Positions 25,127 through 34,108 of a stretch of DNA of 64,000 nt are shown here, piece by piece. Source of the DNA: JAGVPT01 sp963772165 (GTDB lineage Bacteria; Bacteroidota; Ignavibacteria; UBA10030; UBA8401). Location: NCBI GenBank assembly GCA_963772165.1, contig CAVYWA010000027.1:77021-141020 (forward strand), in the 5' to 3' direction. Made by a program: the position numbers and the translations under genes. The notes beneath the pieces were generated by a model. The model made no database searches. It saw nothing but the letters and a program-made list of their open reading frames with translations, and had not been told where the DNA came from. Numbering within the stretch: position 1 is the stretch's first letter; each line of letters starts with the position of its first letter.

Positions 25127-26204
25127 CTATTTGAAGATCCACTCAAGGTAACCGTAACCTTCCTTCGAGAGATCTTCTTTCGGGATGAACCGGAGCGATG
25201 CCGAATTCATGCAATAGCGCAAGTGAGTCGGAGCCGGGCCGTCGTCAAATACGTGACCGAGATGGGAATCGCCCGCTTTGCTGCGAACTTCAATGCGCTC
25301 CATCCCCAGTGACGCGTCGACCTTCTTGACAATAAACCTCGAGTCAATCGGTTTTGTAAAACTTGGCCAGCCTGTGCCCGATTCGAATTTGTCGCGCGAA
25401 CTGAACAACGGTTCGCCCGAAGCGATATCCACATAGATCCCCTCGCGGTGATTATCCCAATACTCGTTTGCAAAGGGCCTTTCCGTTCCGTCGTTCTGAC
25501 TGACGTCATACTGAATATCCGTTAGTCTTTTCTTCAGATCTTCGTCCGTTGGTTTCTTGTATTTTTCCATTTTCATATCTCCCCAGATTCCTTTCGTGTA
25601 TTCGTCTCTTCCCGATGCATTGCGGTAACTGTAGTACCCGAACGGGGTTTCTTTGGCAGAACTGCTGCTGATCCTCTCCGGCTGAATAAAACGCAGTAAA
25701 GGGGAGAATCTCCGTAACGATCGGCCGGTCAAACACTTGGGCTTTCTCAAGATTTATTTTTGAGCGATCCGCAACCGCCTTTTGCACGTTTCCATGAAAA
25801 AAGATGGCGGATCGATATTGACTCCCCCGGTCATAAAAAGATCCGCCGTCATCCGTCGGGTCGAATTGTCTCCAGTAAACGTCGACAAGTTCTGAGTAAC
25901 TTATGATTGCGGGATCGAAGATAACGTTCACTGCCTCACGAGCCCCGGTGGTCCCGGTCGAAACAAGTTCGTACGATGGGTCTTTGACATGGCCTCCGGA
26001 GAAACCCGAAATGACTTCTTTGACTCCGTCCAGCTTTTCATAGACGGCATCCATGCACCAGTAGCATCCTCCGGCAAACGTGGCCGTATCCAGTCCGCTG
26101 TCGGATACGGGTACCAATCTCGTCGTGTTCCCCTCTGCGACTTCCCTGGCACAGCCGTTGATTAGAGCAAGACCCAAAAAACATACTGCCGATATGATAT
26201 TCAT
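25127..26204 (-). CDS. msrAB: Exported methionine sulfoxide reductase MsrA–MsrB (frame broken between domains)
   Basis: The start is ATG 26204 (AGAGG six bases upstream). The N-terminus is a signal with a lipobox-like ALINGC, so it is probably a periplasmic lipoprotein. The MsrA domain has FAGGCYWCMDAVYEKLDGV and SQYRSAIF. Near 25637–25639 (a GGG/CCC run) the frame changes: MsrA continues as junk to 25506, while the other frame carries YYSYRNASGRDEYTKGIWG and then MsrB (GTGWPSFTKPI, GDSHLGHVFDDGP, active-site RYCMNSASLRF) to 25127. MsrB lacks the zinc cysteine pairs. An alternative is separate MsrB translation from ATG 25579 or 25573, where GGGGAG precedes. MsrA and MsrB repair S- and R-methionine sulfoxide. 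Confidence 0.88.
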
Positions 26205-26302
26205 TTGCATCCTCTGATGTCGATTTTAAAAAGCTGAAGATTCTATCTTTAGTTGTCAATGCAGTGGTCACGATATGCCGTACGTCGGCATGCCTCGCTT
26301 TC

Positions 26303-26704
26303 CTACTTCGTCGAGTCGGCCTTCATCATGCTTTTCATCGTCTTTGGCTTTTTCGCCATCTTCATGTTCCCGTTCATGTCCATCATATCCCCATCTTTCA
26401 TCATCATTTTCTCGCCGCTTTTTGTCGTTACCTCGCCGTTCGGCATGACTTTCGAACCGTTGGGCATCGCCATTTCCTTGTCCATCGTCATCGATTTTCC
26501 CCCCTTCATCACCATCATTTTGCCGTCTTTCATCATCATGCAGTCTTTCATCATGCTATTCTTTTTGGACATCATGCCGCCCATTTTCTTCGTCGTGTCC
26601 ATTTTCATATCCATATCTTGCATGGTTCCCATTTTATCCTGGCCGTACCCCGAAGCCGCGGCACAAAGGATAAGACAAAAAGTCGTCACCATGGTGTTCT
26701 TCAT
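26303..26704 (-). CDS. Exported methionine- and lysine-rich protein (DUF6799-like)
   Basis: 133 residues; the signal peptide ends near SGYGQ. The mature part, about 112 residues, contains 32 methionines and many lysines, arranged in runs such as KDCMMMKDGKMMVMKGGK and GEKMMMKDGDMMDMNG. The KDGKMM…PNGSKV…KSGEKM pattern resembles DUF6799 repeats (recognised by pattern only). It lies between dipZ and msrAB on the same strand. Methionine-rich periplasmic proteins can act as sacrificial oxidant scavengers regenerated by Msr enzymes, or bind Cu(I). The location next to MsrAB favours the scavenger idea; copper binding remains possible. Confidence 0.85.
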   Translation of the reverse strand: MKNTMVTTFCLILCAAASGYGQDKMGTMQDMDMKMDTTKKMGGMMSKKNSMMKDCMMMKDGKMMVMKGGKSMTMDKEMAMPNGSKVMPNGEVTTKSGEKMMMKDGDMMDMNGNMKMAKKPKTMKSMMKADSTK

Positions 26705-26763
26705 TTGATTCTCCTGTGTTATAGTGTTTATGAATTAATGATGATTGATCGAACAACGATTTC

Positions 26764-28506
26764 TTATCCAAACGTAAACGCGAAGGCTTCAATTCCCGGC
26801 GTTTCGAACTGAAGCAGCAGATTGTGCGCACCCGGCCTGCCGTGCAAATTGACGAGATTGTAAAGCCTGTCCGAATCCAGAGTCACGGTGCCGTTCTGCA
26901 CGTCGCTTCCAACTTCGGCATTGTCAATCATTTTTCCATCCAGGAAAACTTTGATCCTTTGAGGCGATGCCGTGTTCCCGGGGTGGAGAACGAGATACAC
27001 TTTATCAGCAATAAAATGATATTGCAGCTCTGCACCTTTCCCTGCAACCGCATTTTCGCTGCGAATGTTCCATTCGCCCGAAAGGCTGAAAGAATTGAGC
27101 TGGATTTCTTTCGGGAAGCTAAATATTCTTTGGCCCGGGCTTAATGTTTTTGTTGGATAGAAAAACTCCGCTCGGGCCGCTCCCAAATATGTTTCGGGAG
27201 ATTGCTCGTCATCGGGCATTTCGTCCGGCAGTCTTGATAATGGCCCGGAGAGAATCTTTCCGTTCTTTTGCAATAGTGCGCGGATCGCCATTTCCATCCG
27301 GTCATATTCACCCTCGCCGAAATGCGTTCTCCGGATTCGTCCCTGGGCATCGATAAGATATTCGGCTGGCCAATATTCGTTTTCGTAATTGTTCCATGTC
27401 TTGTAGTCATTATCCTGAGCAACCGGATAATGGATGCCGTACATTTTTGCCGCATCCAGAACATTGCCTGTATTGTGTTCAAATTGAAATTCCGGGGTGT
27501 GAACACCGACAACGACAAATCCTTTATCTTTGTATTTCTCATACCATGAGGTAACGTGCGGAAGGGTCCGGATGCAGTTGATGCACGTATACGTCCAAAA
27601 ATCGACGAGCACGACTTTTCCGCGAAGGCTTTGTATGGACAGAGCAGAATCCGCGTTAAGCCATTTTGTTATTCCGGCAAAATCCGGTGCCGGCTTATCC
27701 TCATTGAGCAATGAGTCTTTCTCACTGACATCCATGATTTCTGAATGGCCTTTTCCTTTGAGAAGATCGAGCTGTGCTGCGATTGCATTATTGCTTTCGA
27801 ACGTATTCAATGTTGTGCTGAAAACGGGGAAGATCTCCAGCAGTTTTGTTTCGACTATTTTGTCGTAATTCGTCTGGATGGCCAGCGCCGTCAAAAGCAT
27901 AACCACTCCAAATCCCTGCTGGATTCTTCCCAAATGTACTGAGAGGGATCGTGTTCGCCGGATGATGTGTTGCCCGCCATAAGCAAAAAGGAAAAGGGGG
28001 ATTCCTGTACCGACAACATACGCGAGGGTTATCAAAACCACGGTGAGGGTTACTTTGCCTGTGGCAGCAAGAGTTGCAATCGCAGCTAAAATCGGACCGG
28101 CACAGGGCGACCAGACTATCCCCAGCGAAAGCCCGGTGATAAACCCGACTCCGAAGCCGTTTCCTTCCGTGGTTTTTTGTCCGAATAAACCGCTGAGCCT
28201 GCTGATGTACACTTCGATCAGACTCGAGAGGGCGGGAATGATCATCGTCAGTCCGAGAAAGCCGATGATGATCACGGCCGCGAGTCGAAGTCCATTCGGG
28301 TCGAAATGAAAAATATTGACGAGGTAGGAAATTGCCAGCGTGAAGAAACCGAAACTCGCCATAATGCCGAGCGTTATGCCAAGCGGTCTCTGATGACCTT
28401 TTCCGACGACGGATGAGGAGAGAACAATTGGCAGTATCGGCCAGATACACGGTGCGAGGATGGTAACCAGTCCCGCCAAAAAAGCAAAACCAAGAAGGAG
28501 AATCAT
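26764..28506 (-). CDS. dipZ: DipZ-type CcdA–thioredoxin fusion (transmembrane thiol reductase)
   Basis: 580 residues. Residues about 1–210 form a CcdA-like membrane domain with its two redox cysteines in LAPCIWPILP and WSPCAGPILA. Residues about 270–420 are a TlpA/thioredoxin-like domain with active site TYTCINCIRTLP. The last 150 residues form a beta-rich DipZ C-terminal domain. The protein would carry electrons from cytosolic thioredoxin across the membrane to periplasmic disulfides. It sits between an ECF sigma/anti-sigma pair and the Met-rich protein plus MsrAB, and is the obvious electron donor for exported MsrAB. Confidence 0.9.
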   Translation of the reverse strand: MILLLGFAFLAGLVTILAPCIWPILPIVLSSSVVGKGHQRPLGITLGIMASFGFFTLAISYLVNIFHFDPNGLRLAAVIIIGFLGLTMIIPALSSLIEVYISRLSGLFGQKTTEGNGFGVGFITGLSLGIVWSPCAGPILAAIATLAATGKVTLTVVLITLAYVVGTGIPLFLFAYGGQHIIRRTRSLSVHLGRIQQGFGVVMLLTALAIQTNYDKIVETKLLEIFPVFSTTLNTFESNNAIAAQLDLLKGKGHSEIMDVSEKDSLLNEDKPAPDFAGITKWLNADSALSIQSLRGKVVLVDFWTYTCINCIRTLPHVTSWYEKYKDKGFVVVGVHTPEFQFEHNTGNVLDAAKMYGIHYPVAQDNDYKTWNNYENEYWPAEYLIDAQGRIRRTHFGEGEYDRMEMAIRALLQKNGKILSGPLSRLPDEMPDDEQSPETYLGAARAEFFYPTKTLSPGQRIFSFPKEIQLNSFSLSGEWNIRSENAVAGKGAELQYHFIADKVYLVLHPGNTASPQRIKVFLDGKMIDNAEVGSDVQNGTVTLDSDRLYNLVNLHGRPGAHNLLLQFETPGIEAFAFTFG

Positions 28507-28602
28507 ACGGCATCAAACCTCTTATAAGTTCAAAGAATGCTTGCTTACAACAGATTTGACGCAGCGGCGGGAAAATCCTTACAGCAAGGAAAAGAAATAC
28601 TG

Positions 28603-28836
28603 TCAGGATAAATTGAGGGAATCCTTCATTTTTTGCTTTTCTTCCGGGGTCAAGGATTCAGTCGAGGCGGCGCGTTTTGCGGCTTTTGCAATGAGGTTTG
28701 TCTGTTTCAGGAATCTCCGGCAGAACTCACAGACGAGCAGATGGATGTATAAGTGCAAGGTCTCGCCGAAAGTGAGGGCGTGTTCTTCTCTTTTCGACAT
28801 CAAAAATGTAGCTTGTGTGCAGGGGATAATTTCCAT
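28603..28836 (-). CDS. Soluble zinc anti-sigma factor (ZAS type)
   Basis: 77 residues from MEIIPCTQ; an upstream in-frame start at 28875 would overlap the sigma gene. Zinc ligands follow the ZAS motif HLLVCEFC (His32, Cys36, Cys39), with Cys6 as a possible fourth ligand and redox partner. The Cys6–His32 spacing is what thiol-switch anti-sigmas of the RsrA kind show (recalled, not checked). No membrane helix. It directly follows the ECF sigma gene and precedes dipZ by 97 bp. Confidence 0.82.
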   Translation of the reverse strand: MEIIPCTQATFLMSKREEHALTFGETLHLYIHLLVCEFCRRFLKQTNLIAKAAKRAASTESLTPEEKQKMKDSLNLS

Positions 28837-28849
28837 ACAATCATGAACC

Positions 28850-29437
28850 TTACGCGTTGATCCAGTTCTTTTCAATGCACTGCCTGATCTGAAGCTTGGC
28901 CCGGTGCATAATTACCCAGTAGTTAGACGCACTAACTTCCAATTGCTTACAAATCTCTTCGGAATCCAGCTCATCGAGATATTTCGACACAAAAACCGAC
29001 CGCCCATGATCCGATAGCTTTGATAAGCATTTCTGGAGGATTTCAAGAAATTCTTTCGACCGGAGGATCTGGTATCCGCTTGCATTCCAGCTCACCGGTC
29101 CGGCAGAGGATTTCCATTCTCCTTCGTCATCGAAATATTTGTCAAGCTCGGAGGCTCCGTCCTCATCGCTCAGCGGAACAGATTTGGCGGTCGTTCTTCT
29201 GCGGTAATAATCGATGATCTTATTCTTGAGGATGGAGGTGAGCCATGTTTTCTGTGAGCTTTCTCCTCTAAACGATCCAAGGTTTTGCAGAGCCGAAAGA
29301 AATGTTTCCTGAACAAGATCCTTGGCAGTTTCTCGGTCGCCGAGTCGCATGCACGCAAATTTGAAGAGATCGTCGGAATATGCTTCAATCCAATGCGTTT
29401 GCGGCTGGGCTGGAAATTTTATCTTTTTTTCAGTCAC
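28850..29437 (-). CDS. ECF-type RNA polymerase sigma factor
   Basis: 195 residues if started at GTG 29437 (MTEKKIKFPAQPQTHW); the frame stays open to 29605 but that part is hydrophobic and unlike sigma factors, so the true start is uncertain. Region 2 is HWIEAYSDDLFKFACMRLGD…LVQETFLSALQNL…KTWLTSILKNKIIDYYRRR. Region 4 is LSDHGRSVFVSKYLDELDSEEICKQL…YWVIMHRAKLQIRQCIEKNW. It is the first gene of the run leading to dipZ, the Met-rich protein and msrAB, so it likely controls them. A CACAATT/AATTGTG inverted repeat (29435–29459) overlaps the proposed start. Confidence 0.88.
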   Translation of the reverse strand: MTEKKIKFPAQPQTHWIEAYSDDLFKFACMRLGDRETAKDLVQETFLSALQNLGSFRGESSQKTWLTSILKNKIIDYYRRRTTAKSVPLSDEDGASELDKYFDDEGEWKSSAGPVSWNASGYQILRSKEFLEILQKCLSKLSDHGRSVFVSKYLDELDSEEICKQLEVSASNYWVIMHRAKLQIRQCIEKNWINA

Positions 29438-29588
29438 AATTGTCGGAAAAAAAATTGTGCACGGTGAATAACATAGAGGAAAATATACCAGAAAAAGATG
29501 AAGAAACAAAAATATGTGTGAAGGGAACATCTTCGCGTAGAACTTCACATACTGTTGCCGTTTCAAATAAATACTCCTCCGTTTTTGA

Positions 29589-29670
29589 GCCGCCAAGGGC
29601 GCCAATGACGCAAAGAAGGTTTGGGGAAATTAACGAAAAGGTTCTTTATATCCCTGTCGTCCTTTGCGGT
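29589..29670. repeat. Imperfect inverted repeat of the GCAAAG type
   Basis: Left arm with GCCGCCAAGGGCGCC…GACGCAAAGAAGG, right arm CGTCCTTTGCGGTG. It is related in style to the element at 21272–21336. It lies in the 29438–30165 gap upstream of the ECF sigma gene. Confidence 0.4.
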
Positions 29671-29769
29671 GAAAACACACGATTGCCGTTAAGAAAGAGC
29701 TCTAGCTCTCAGGAATGCGCTCTACCTTGCCCGCATAAAACTTACACAGCTTAAGACCAAGATCTATCC

Positions 29770-30027
29770 TTACTTGCATCTTGTTGCAAAAAGAACGTAG
29801 CAATAATCCGCGTCAATTTCCTCGGCCTTGAATCCGCATCCCGATAGCGTCTCTCCTAATTTCTTAATATCTGGAAAAGACCGTACACGATAGGCCCTTC
29901 CACCTCCGAATGAATCTTGCTGATCCGTGAAAGAGGCAAGAAGTGCATGACCGACAAGGAGCCTGCATATCTCCTTATTGTGCACTCTTGTGCATCGACG
30001 CCCCCCACTGCCCGTTATCACGATCAT
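29770..30027 (-). CDS. Small hypothetical ORF, possible methyltransferase C-terminal remnant
   Basis: 85 residues. The second half (SFPDIKKLGETLSGCGFKAEEIDADYCYVLFA) looks like the last helix and strands of a SAM methyltransferase, whereas the first part is Arg/Cys-rich and unconvincing. No SAM motif I is present. It stands alone between a sigma gene and a divergent TonB receptor gene. It may be a truncated remnant or not expressed. Confidence 0.3.
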   Translation of the reverse strand: MIVITGSGGRRCTRVHNKEICRLLVGHALLASFTDQQDSFGGGRAYRVRSFPDIKKLGETLSGCGFKAEEIDADYCYVLFATRCK

Positions 30028-30165
30028 TGTGTGCGCGCCTCCGAATTGTTTTTACTGTAAAAAGAAAATGCTTGCCTCACAAGGGAAATCGTGTTACATT
30101 ATTTAATATAGTAGCACGCAAGAATACCGCACATTGCCGTATTGCTGAAGGAAAGGCTCATCATC

Positions 30166-32004
30166 ATGCGCATCCATGTTGTCATGACTTTAACGTATGT
30201 TCTCACAACGTTTTTAATTGCACAAACAAAACCAGATTCTGGCACGACGAAAATGTATGTTCTCAATCCGGTCACGGTCACAGCAACTCAAACAGAAATT
30301 CCGCTTAGCTTGGTTTCGCCGTCTATCAGCGTTGTTTCGTCGGAGGAAATAAAAGAAAATCCGGACAAATCTATTTTTTCCATCATCAGTGAGAATGTCC
30401 CCGGCGTATTTGTGACGGAGCGCGATGTGCTGGGATTCGGTGTAAATTCGGCAGCAGGGCAAATCAATATACGAGGTATTGGTGGCAGTCCGAACAATGA
30501 GGTGCTTGTTTTGATTGATGGCCGGCCGCAATACATGGGTTGGTATGGCCATCCGATAGATGACAGTTATCTGTCTACAAATATAGAGAAGGTCGAAGTC
30601 ATTCGCGGTCCGGCATCCATGTTGTACGGCTCCAACGCGATGGGCGGTGTCATTAATATCATCACGCACAGTACGCAGCAAGATGGGTTGGTGGGTAATG
30701 CGTCAATTTCTTATGGAAGTTATGATGCACAACAATACGGCGCCCACCTTGGATACCAACAAAACGGTTGGAATGTACTTGGATCATACACCAACGAACA
30801 TACGGACGGCTCACGCCCCTGGTCTGAATATACTGCCAATAGCGGTTATGCAAAAGCATCATATCAGATAAACGATCAATATCAATTTTCACTTGACGGA
30901 AGTTTGACGCATTTTGAAACTTTTGATCCGGGAACGATTTCTTCTCCCGATACAAACAATTGGATGCATATTAGCCGTGGGTACGTTAGCGCATCATTGG
31001 AAAACGATTTTGGTATTTCTAAAGGCGGTATTCGAATGACATATAATTTGGGCCACAATGAACTATCGCCGTATTATGGCAACTTCAGCTGGGTATCGGA
31101 TGATCATCTTGCTGCATTAAATGTATACCAAAAACTCATGCTCATCAAAGATAATACAGTCGCCGTTGGAGTTGACGTTCAGGACAATGGCGGCACAGGT
31201 TCCAATACGATGATGAATTTCGGGACACAGGCCATAAAAGATTATGCAGGATATGTGAGTATGGAGCAAAGATTTTTTGATCGCCTATTGGCCAATGCAG
31301 GCGTTCGCTATGCTCACAACAGTTATTTCGGAGATATTGTTGTTCCCCAAGCCGGCGTAAATTATCAATTGGATCAGGAAACCAATCTTCGCGCATCGGC
31401 AGGAAAGGGGTATCGCGCACCGCAGGTATTTGAGTTGTTTCAATTGACACCGGCTGCCTCCACATTGCATCCGGAAGAATTATGGAATTATGACATCGGT
31501 GTTTCCCATACTTTTGGACAAACGGCGATTGTGGATATTGCCGGATTCATCATTGACGTAAAAAACACAATTATCGATCAATGGTATTCGATGCAATCTC
31601 TTAATTCCGGCGGGTCCCATTACGGCGGCGTAGAAGGTTCTCTGCAATGGTTTATCACGAACAGTTTAAAAGCAAATGCAAATTATTCATTGACGGATAA
31701 CGCAGAAAATACGGTTTCTGTTCCGAAACACAAGGTGTATTTAGGTGCGGAATATCGCTGGAGCATTTGGACGGCATCTCTCAACGGACAATATGTTCGG
31801 TCAATTTACGGGCTGGACAATACATACTCGATTGCCAAGCTGCCGGATTACACAAATGTTGAAGCAAGATTTGGCGCACAAATTACAGAGAAGTTTTCTC
31901 TATCGCTCAGCGCCCGGAATTTGTTGAATCAATCCTATCAAACTATATATGGTTACCCGATGCCGGGCAGAACTGCAAATGTTGGTGTGCAGGCATCTCT
32001 CTAG
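30166..32004 (+). CDS. TonB-dependent outer-membrane receptor (BtuB/FepA-like)
   Basis: 612 residues from MRIHVVMTL; AAGGAAAGG precedes it. The signal peptide ends near LIAQT. The plug domain has LNPVTVTATQ, INIRGIGGSPNNEVLVLIDG and VIRGPASMLYGSNAMGGVINIIT; the barrel includes the KGYRAPQVFELF and LHPEELWNYD stretch seen in metal-complex and haem receptors. It is followed by genes of an ECF-type ABC importer on the same strand, so both membranes' transporters likely share a substrate. I could not identify a riboswitch or metal box upstream. Confidence 0.92.
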   Translation: MRIHVVMTLTYVLTTFLIAQTKPDSGTTKMYVLNPVTVTATQTEIPLSLVSPSISVVSSEEIKENPDKSIFSIISENVPGVFVTERDVLGFGVNSAAGQINIRGIGGSPNNEVLVLIDGRPQYMGWYGHPIDDSYLSTNIEKVEVIRGPASMLYGSNAMGGVINIITHSTQQDGLVGNASISYGSYDAQQYGAHLGYQQNGWNVLGSYTNEHTDGSRPWSEYTANSGYAKASYQINDQYQFSLDGSLTHFETFDPGTISSPDTNNWMHISRGYVSASLENDFGISKGGIRMTYNLGHNELSPYYGNFSWVSDDHLAALNVYQKLMLIKDNTVAVGVDVQDNGGTGSNTMMNFGTQAIKDYAGYVSMEQRFFDRLLANAGVRYAHNSYFGDIVVPQAGVNYQLDQETNLRASAGKGYRAPQVFELFQLTPAASTLHPEELWNYDIGVSHTFGQTAIVDIAGFIIDVKNTIIDQWYSMQSLNSGGSHYGGVEGSLQWFITNSLKANANYSLTDNAENTVSVPKHKVYLGAEYRWSIWTASLNGQYVRSIYGLDNTYSIAKLPDYTNVEARFGAQITEKFSLSLSARNLLNQSYQTIYGYPMPGRTANVGVQASL

Positions 32005-32213
32005 TGAGAGGATTTCTTACGAATAACGTCATCGCGATTCAATGAATGATGCCTCCTTTATCAATGGATCGGCACGCTTTAAAAAGCGAAATGCGAAATG
32101 TAAAATGCGTTGAGATCGAATCATAGTGTCTTGTGAGGAATCCGCTTATGGTGAATATAATTCGATGCCTGGTTTCAACATTCTTTCATAGAATGGCATT
32201 TATGGTCTAATCC

Positions 32214-32738
32214 ATGATTAAACCACGCGATATTGCTTATTGTGCGGTCTTCGGGGCTGCTGCAATGCTGCTGCCGGTGATATTTCATGTTTTCCATATC
32301 GGCTCGGTGTTCATGCCGATGTACTTGCCCTTGGTGACACTCTCTTTTTTCGTCGGGCCGTTACCTGCCATCCTAACAGCACTGCTGTTACCGCTGCTTT
32401 CTGGCGCGATCACCGGCATGCCGCCGTTTTACCCACCGATAGCATTTATGATGAGCATTGAACTCGCAACAATGTGCGGGATCATCGCTTCCGTCCGAAT
32501 GTTACTCCCAAAACTTAATGAGTTGATCATTCTCATCCCAGTTCTTATTTTAGGGCGGTGCATTGGGGTAGGATTGATTTATCTGGTGGCTTTATTCATG
32601 GACTTGCCCGCTACGTTTGTTGCCGGAGCATCGCTTCTCAGCGGATGGCCGGGGATCATTTTAATGATCGTAACAATTCCGTCAATCATTCGCATTTCTC
32701 GTCTGGTGGGCATTTCAAATATTCAAACAAGAGTATAA
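32214..32738 (+). CDS. ECF transporter S component (substrate-binding membrane subunit)
   Basis: 174 residues with about six membrane helices and a short N-terminus (KPRDIAYCAVFGAAAML), the typical ECF S-component layout. The substrate is not clear from sequence; conserved-looking features are FHVFHIGSVFMPMYLPL and GMPPFYPPIAFMM. T and A components follow. The upstream TonB receptor suggests a compound too large or scarce for porins, such as haem or a corrinoid (inference). Confidence 0.8.
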   Translation: MIKPRDIAYCAVFGAAAMLLPVIFHVFHIGSVFMPMYLPLVTLSFFVGPLPAILTALLLPLLSGAITGMPPFYPPIAFMMSIELATMCGIIASVRMLLPKLNELIILIPVLILGRCIGVGLIYLVALFMDLPATFVAGASLLSGWPGIILMIVTIPSIIRISRLVGISNIQTRV

Positions 32739-32740
32739 AA

Positions 32741-33362
32741 ATGGATGATCGCTCTACACCGACAATTGCTGAATATTTTAATTCTATCGCACAAAAGTGG
32801 GATTCATGGGAAGATCTTGAATCTCTTAAAGTCCAATTCGATAATGGACTCAAGCGATTTGGCCTTCGCCCTGATGAACACATACTCGAAGTCGGTTGCG
32901 GCACCGGGAATCTTGACCGCTGCAATTCTTCGTCAATTATCACAAGCAGGCCGAATTACTGCCATCGATATCTCCAGCCGGATGATCGAGATTGCACAAA
33001 AGAAATTAGATGATTCACGTGTTCAGTGGATATGTGATTCGATCGAACACATGACTACGTACGAAAGTGTATTTGACAGAGTGATCTGCTATTCAGTTTG
33101 GCCGCATCTAAAGAATCCTGAGAAAGTGGTGCGATTGATTCAGAACATGCTTAAACCCGGCGCCAAGCTCCATATCTGGCACCTGAACTCACGCGAAGCG
33201 ATTAACAATATCCATGCAAAAGCGTCCGAGGTCATTAGCAGTCATATGCTGGTGCCGGCGTCTCAAACCGCAGCATTGCTTGAACAATCCGGCTTCATCG
33301 TCGAAGAAACGCTGGACGACGATTCTGGGTATCTGGTATCCGCTCGGAGGGTTTGGTCGTGA
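32741..33362 (+). CDS. Class I SAM-dependent methyltransferase (frame broken in motif I)
   Basis: The real start is ATG 32741 (MDDRSTPTIAEYFNSIAQKW), 2 bp after the S-component stop. That frame reaches HILEVGCGTGN, then degenerates. The frame one base away continues as LTAAILRQLSQAGRITAIDIS and runs to 33362. A single extra base near 32911–32915 explains this. The rest is a normal methyltransferase with VFDRVICYSVWPHL and FIVEETLDDDSGYL. It sits between the S and T components and overlaps the T gene, so methylation or demethylation of the imported compound is likely. The substrate is unknown. Confidence 0.82.
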
Positions 33363-34108
33363 AAGATGTTTTTGCTTTCTGGGGATGCGGAAGGGGCCCC
33401 CTGCAATCTCTGCACGCGCATATAAAAATTCTTTCGGGCATGCTGCTTGGCTGCGGCTGTTTGCTGGTTCCGCTGCAATCTCTAACAGGTATCGTCCTCA
33501 CGGTCATTGCCGCAACGTGCTGGTGCGTTCTGGCGGCCATGCCGATAAAAATGTTCATCCGGTGCGCCATTGCATCGCTTATTCTTTTCTTTCCGCTTCT
33601 ATTATTAACACCCTGGATAACGGTCGATTCGTCTGCGACGGCACCGATGGTTGAGCGCTTTGCGCTATCAGGGGCTATTGCACTTCGCAGCACTTGCTGT
33701 CTTTTTATTGCCGCATCGACGATTGCCATTCTTGCCATTCAGGACGTGCATCGCGGGCTCGCCTGCATTCCAATTCCCCGAACATTTGTTGTTCTGATTG
33801 TCCAGCTTATTAATCAAACCGTACTACTGACGGAAGAAACACTGCGTATTATTGGTGTGCTTCGATTACGGGGCGCATCGGGAGTGCGAGGTATCAGGGT
33901 GCTGTTTTCTTTTCCGATTGTGTGGATGGTGAGAATGCTGTTTCGCGCGGAGCGAACCGCAGCTGCAATGACGGTCCGAGGGTACGGAATTGAGGCTATC
34001 ACTGTAGGCGAGAATATTACATTAACAAATGCTGATGTGTTGACGATCATCTGTGCATCTGCTGTCTTTGTGGCGTCTATTTTCATGCGGTTGAGGATAA
34101 TAGCATGA
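33359..34108 (+). CDS. ecfT: ECF transporter T component (CbiQ-family energy-coupling membrane protein)
   Basis: 249 residues from GTG 33359, which overlaps the methyltransferase stop (GTGA) and has GGAGGG at 33346–33351. About five membrane helices. The coupling helices carry Arg-Gly signatures, RLRGASGVRG and AAAMTVRGYG, that contact the ATPase. The stop overlaps the ATPase start (ATGA). Confidence 0.88.
   Translation: MKDVFAFWGCGRGPLQSLHAHIKILSGMLLGCGCLLVPLQSLTGIVLTVIAATCWCVLAAMPIKMFIRCAIASLILFFPLLLLTPWITVDSSATAPMVERFALSGAIALRSTCCLFIAASTIAILAIQDVHRGLACIPIPRTFVVLIVQLINQTVLLTEETLRIIGVLRLRGASGVRGIRVLFSFPIVWMVRMLFRAERTAAAMTVRGYGIEAITVGENITLTNADVLTIICASAVFVASIFMRLRIIA

Noticed and set aside
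30028..30165. Cobalamin or other riboswitch before the TonB receptor and ECF operon
   Set aside because: I could not find a B12 box, THI box or similar conserved core here or at 32005–32213.
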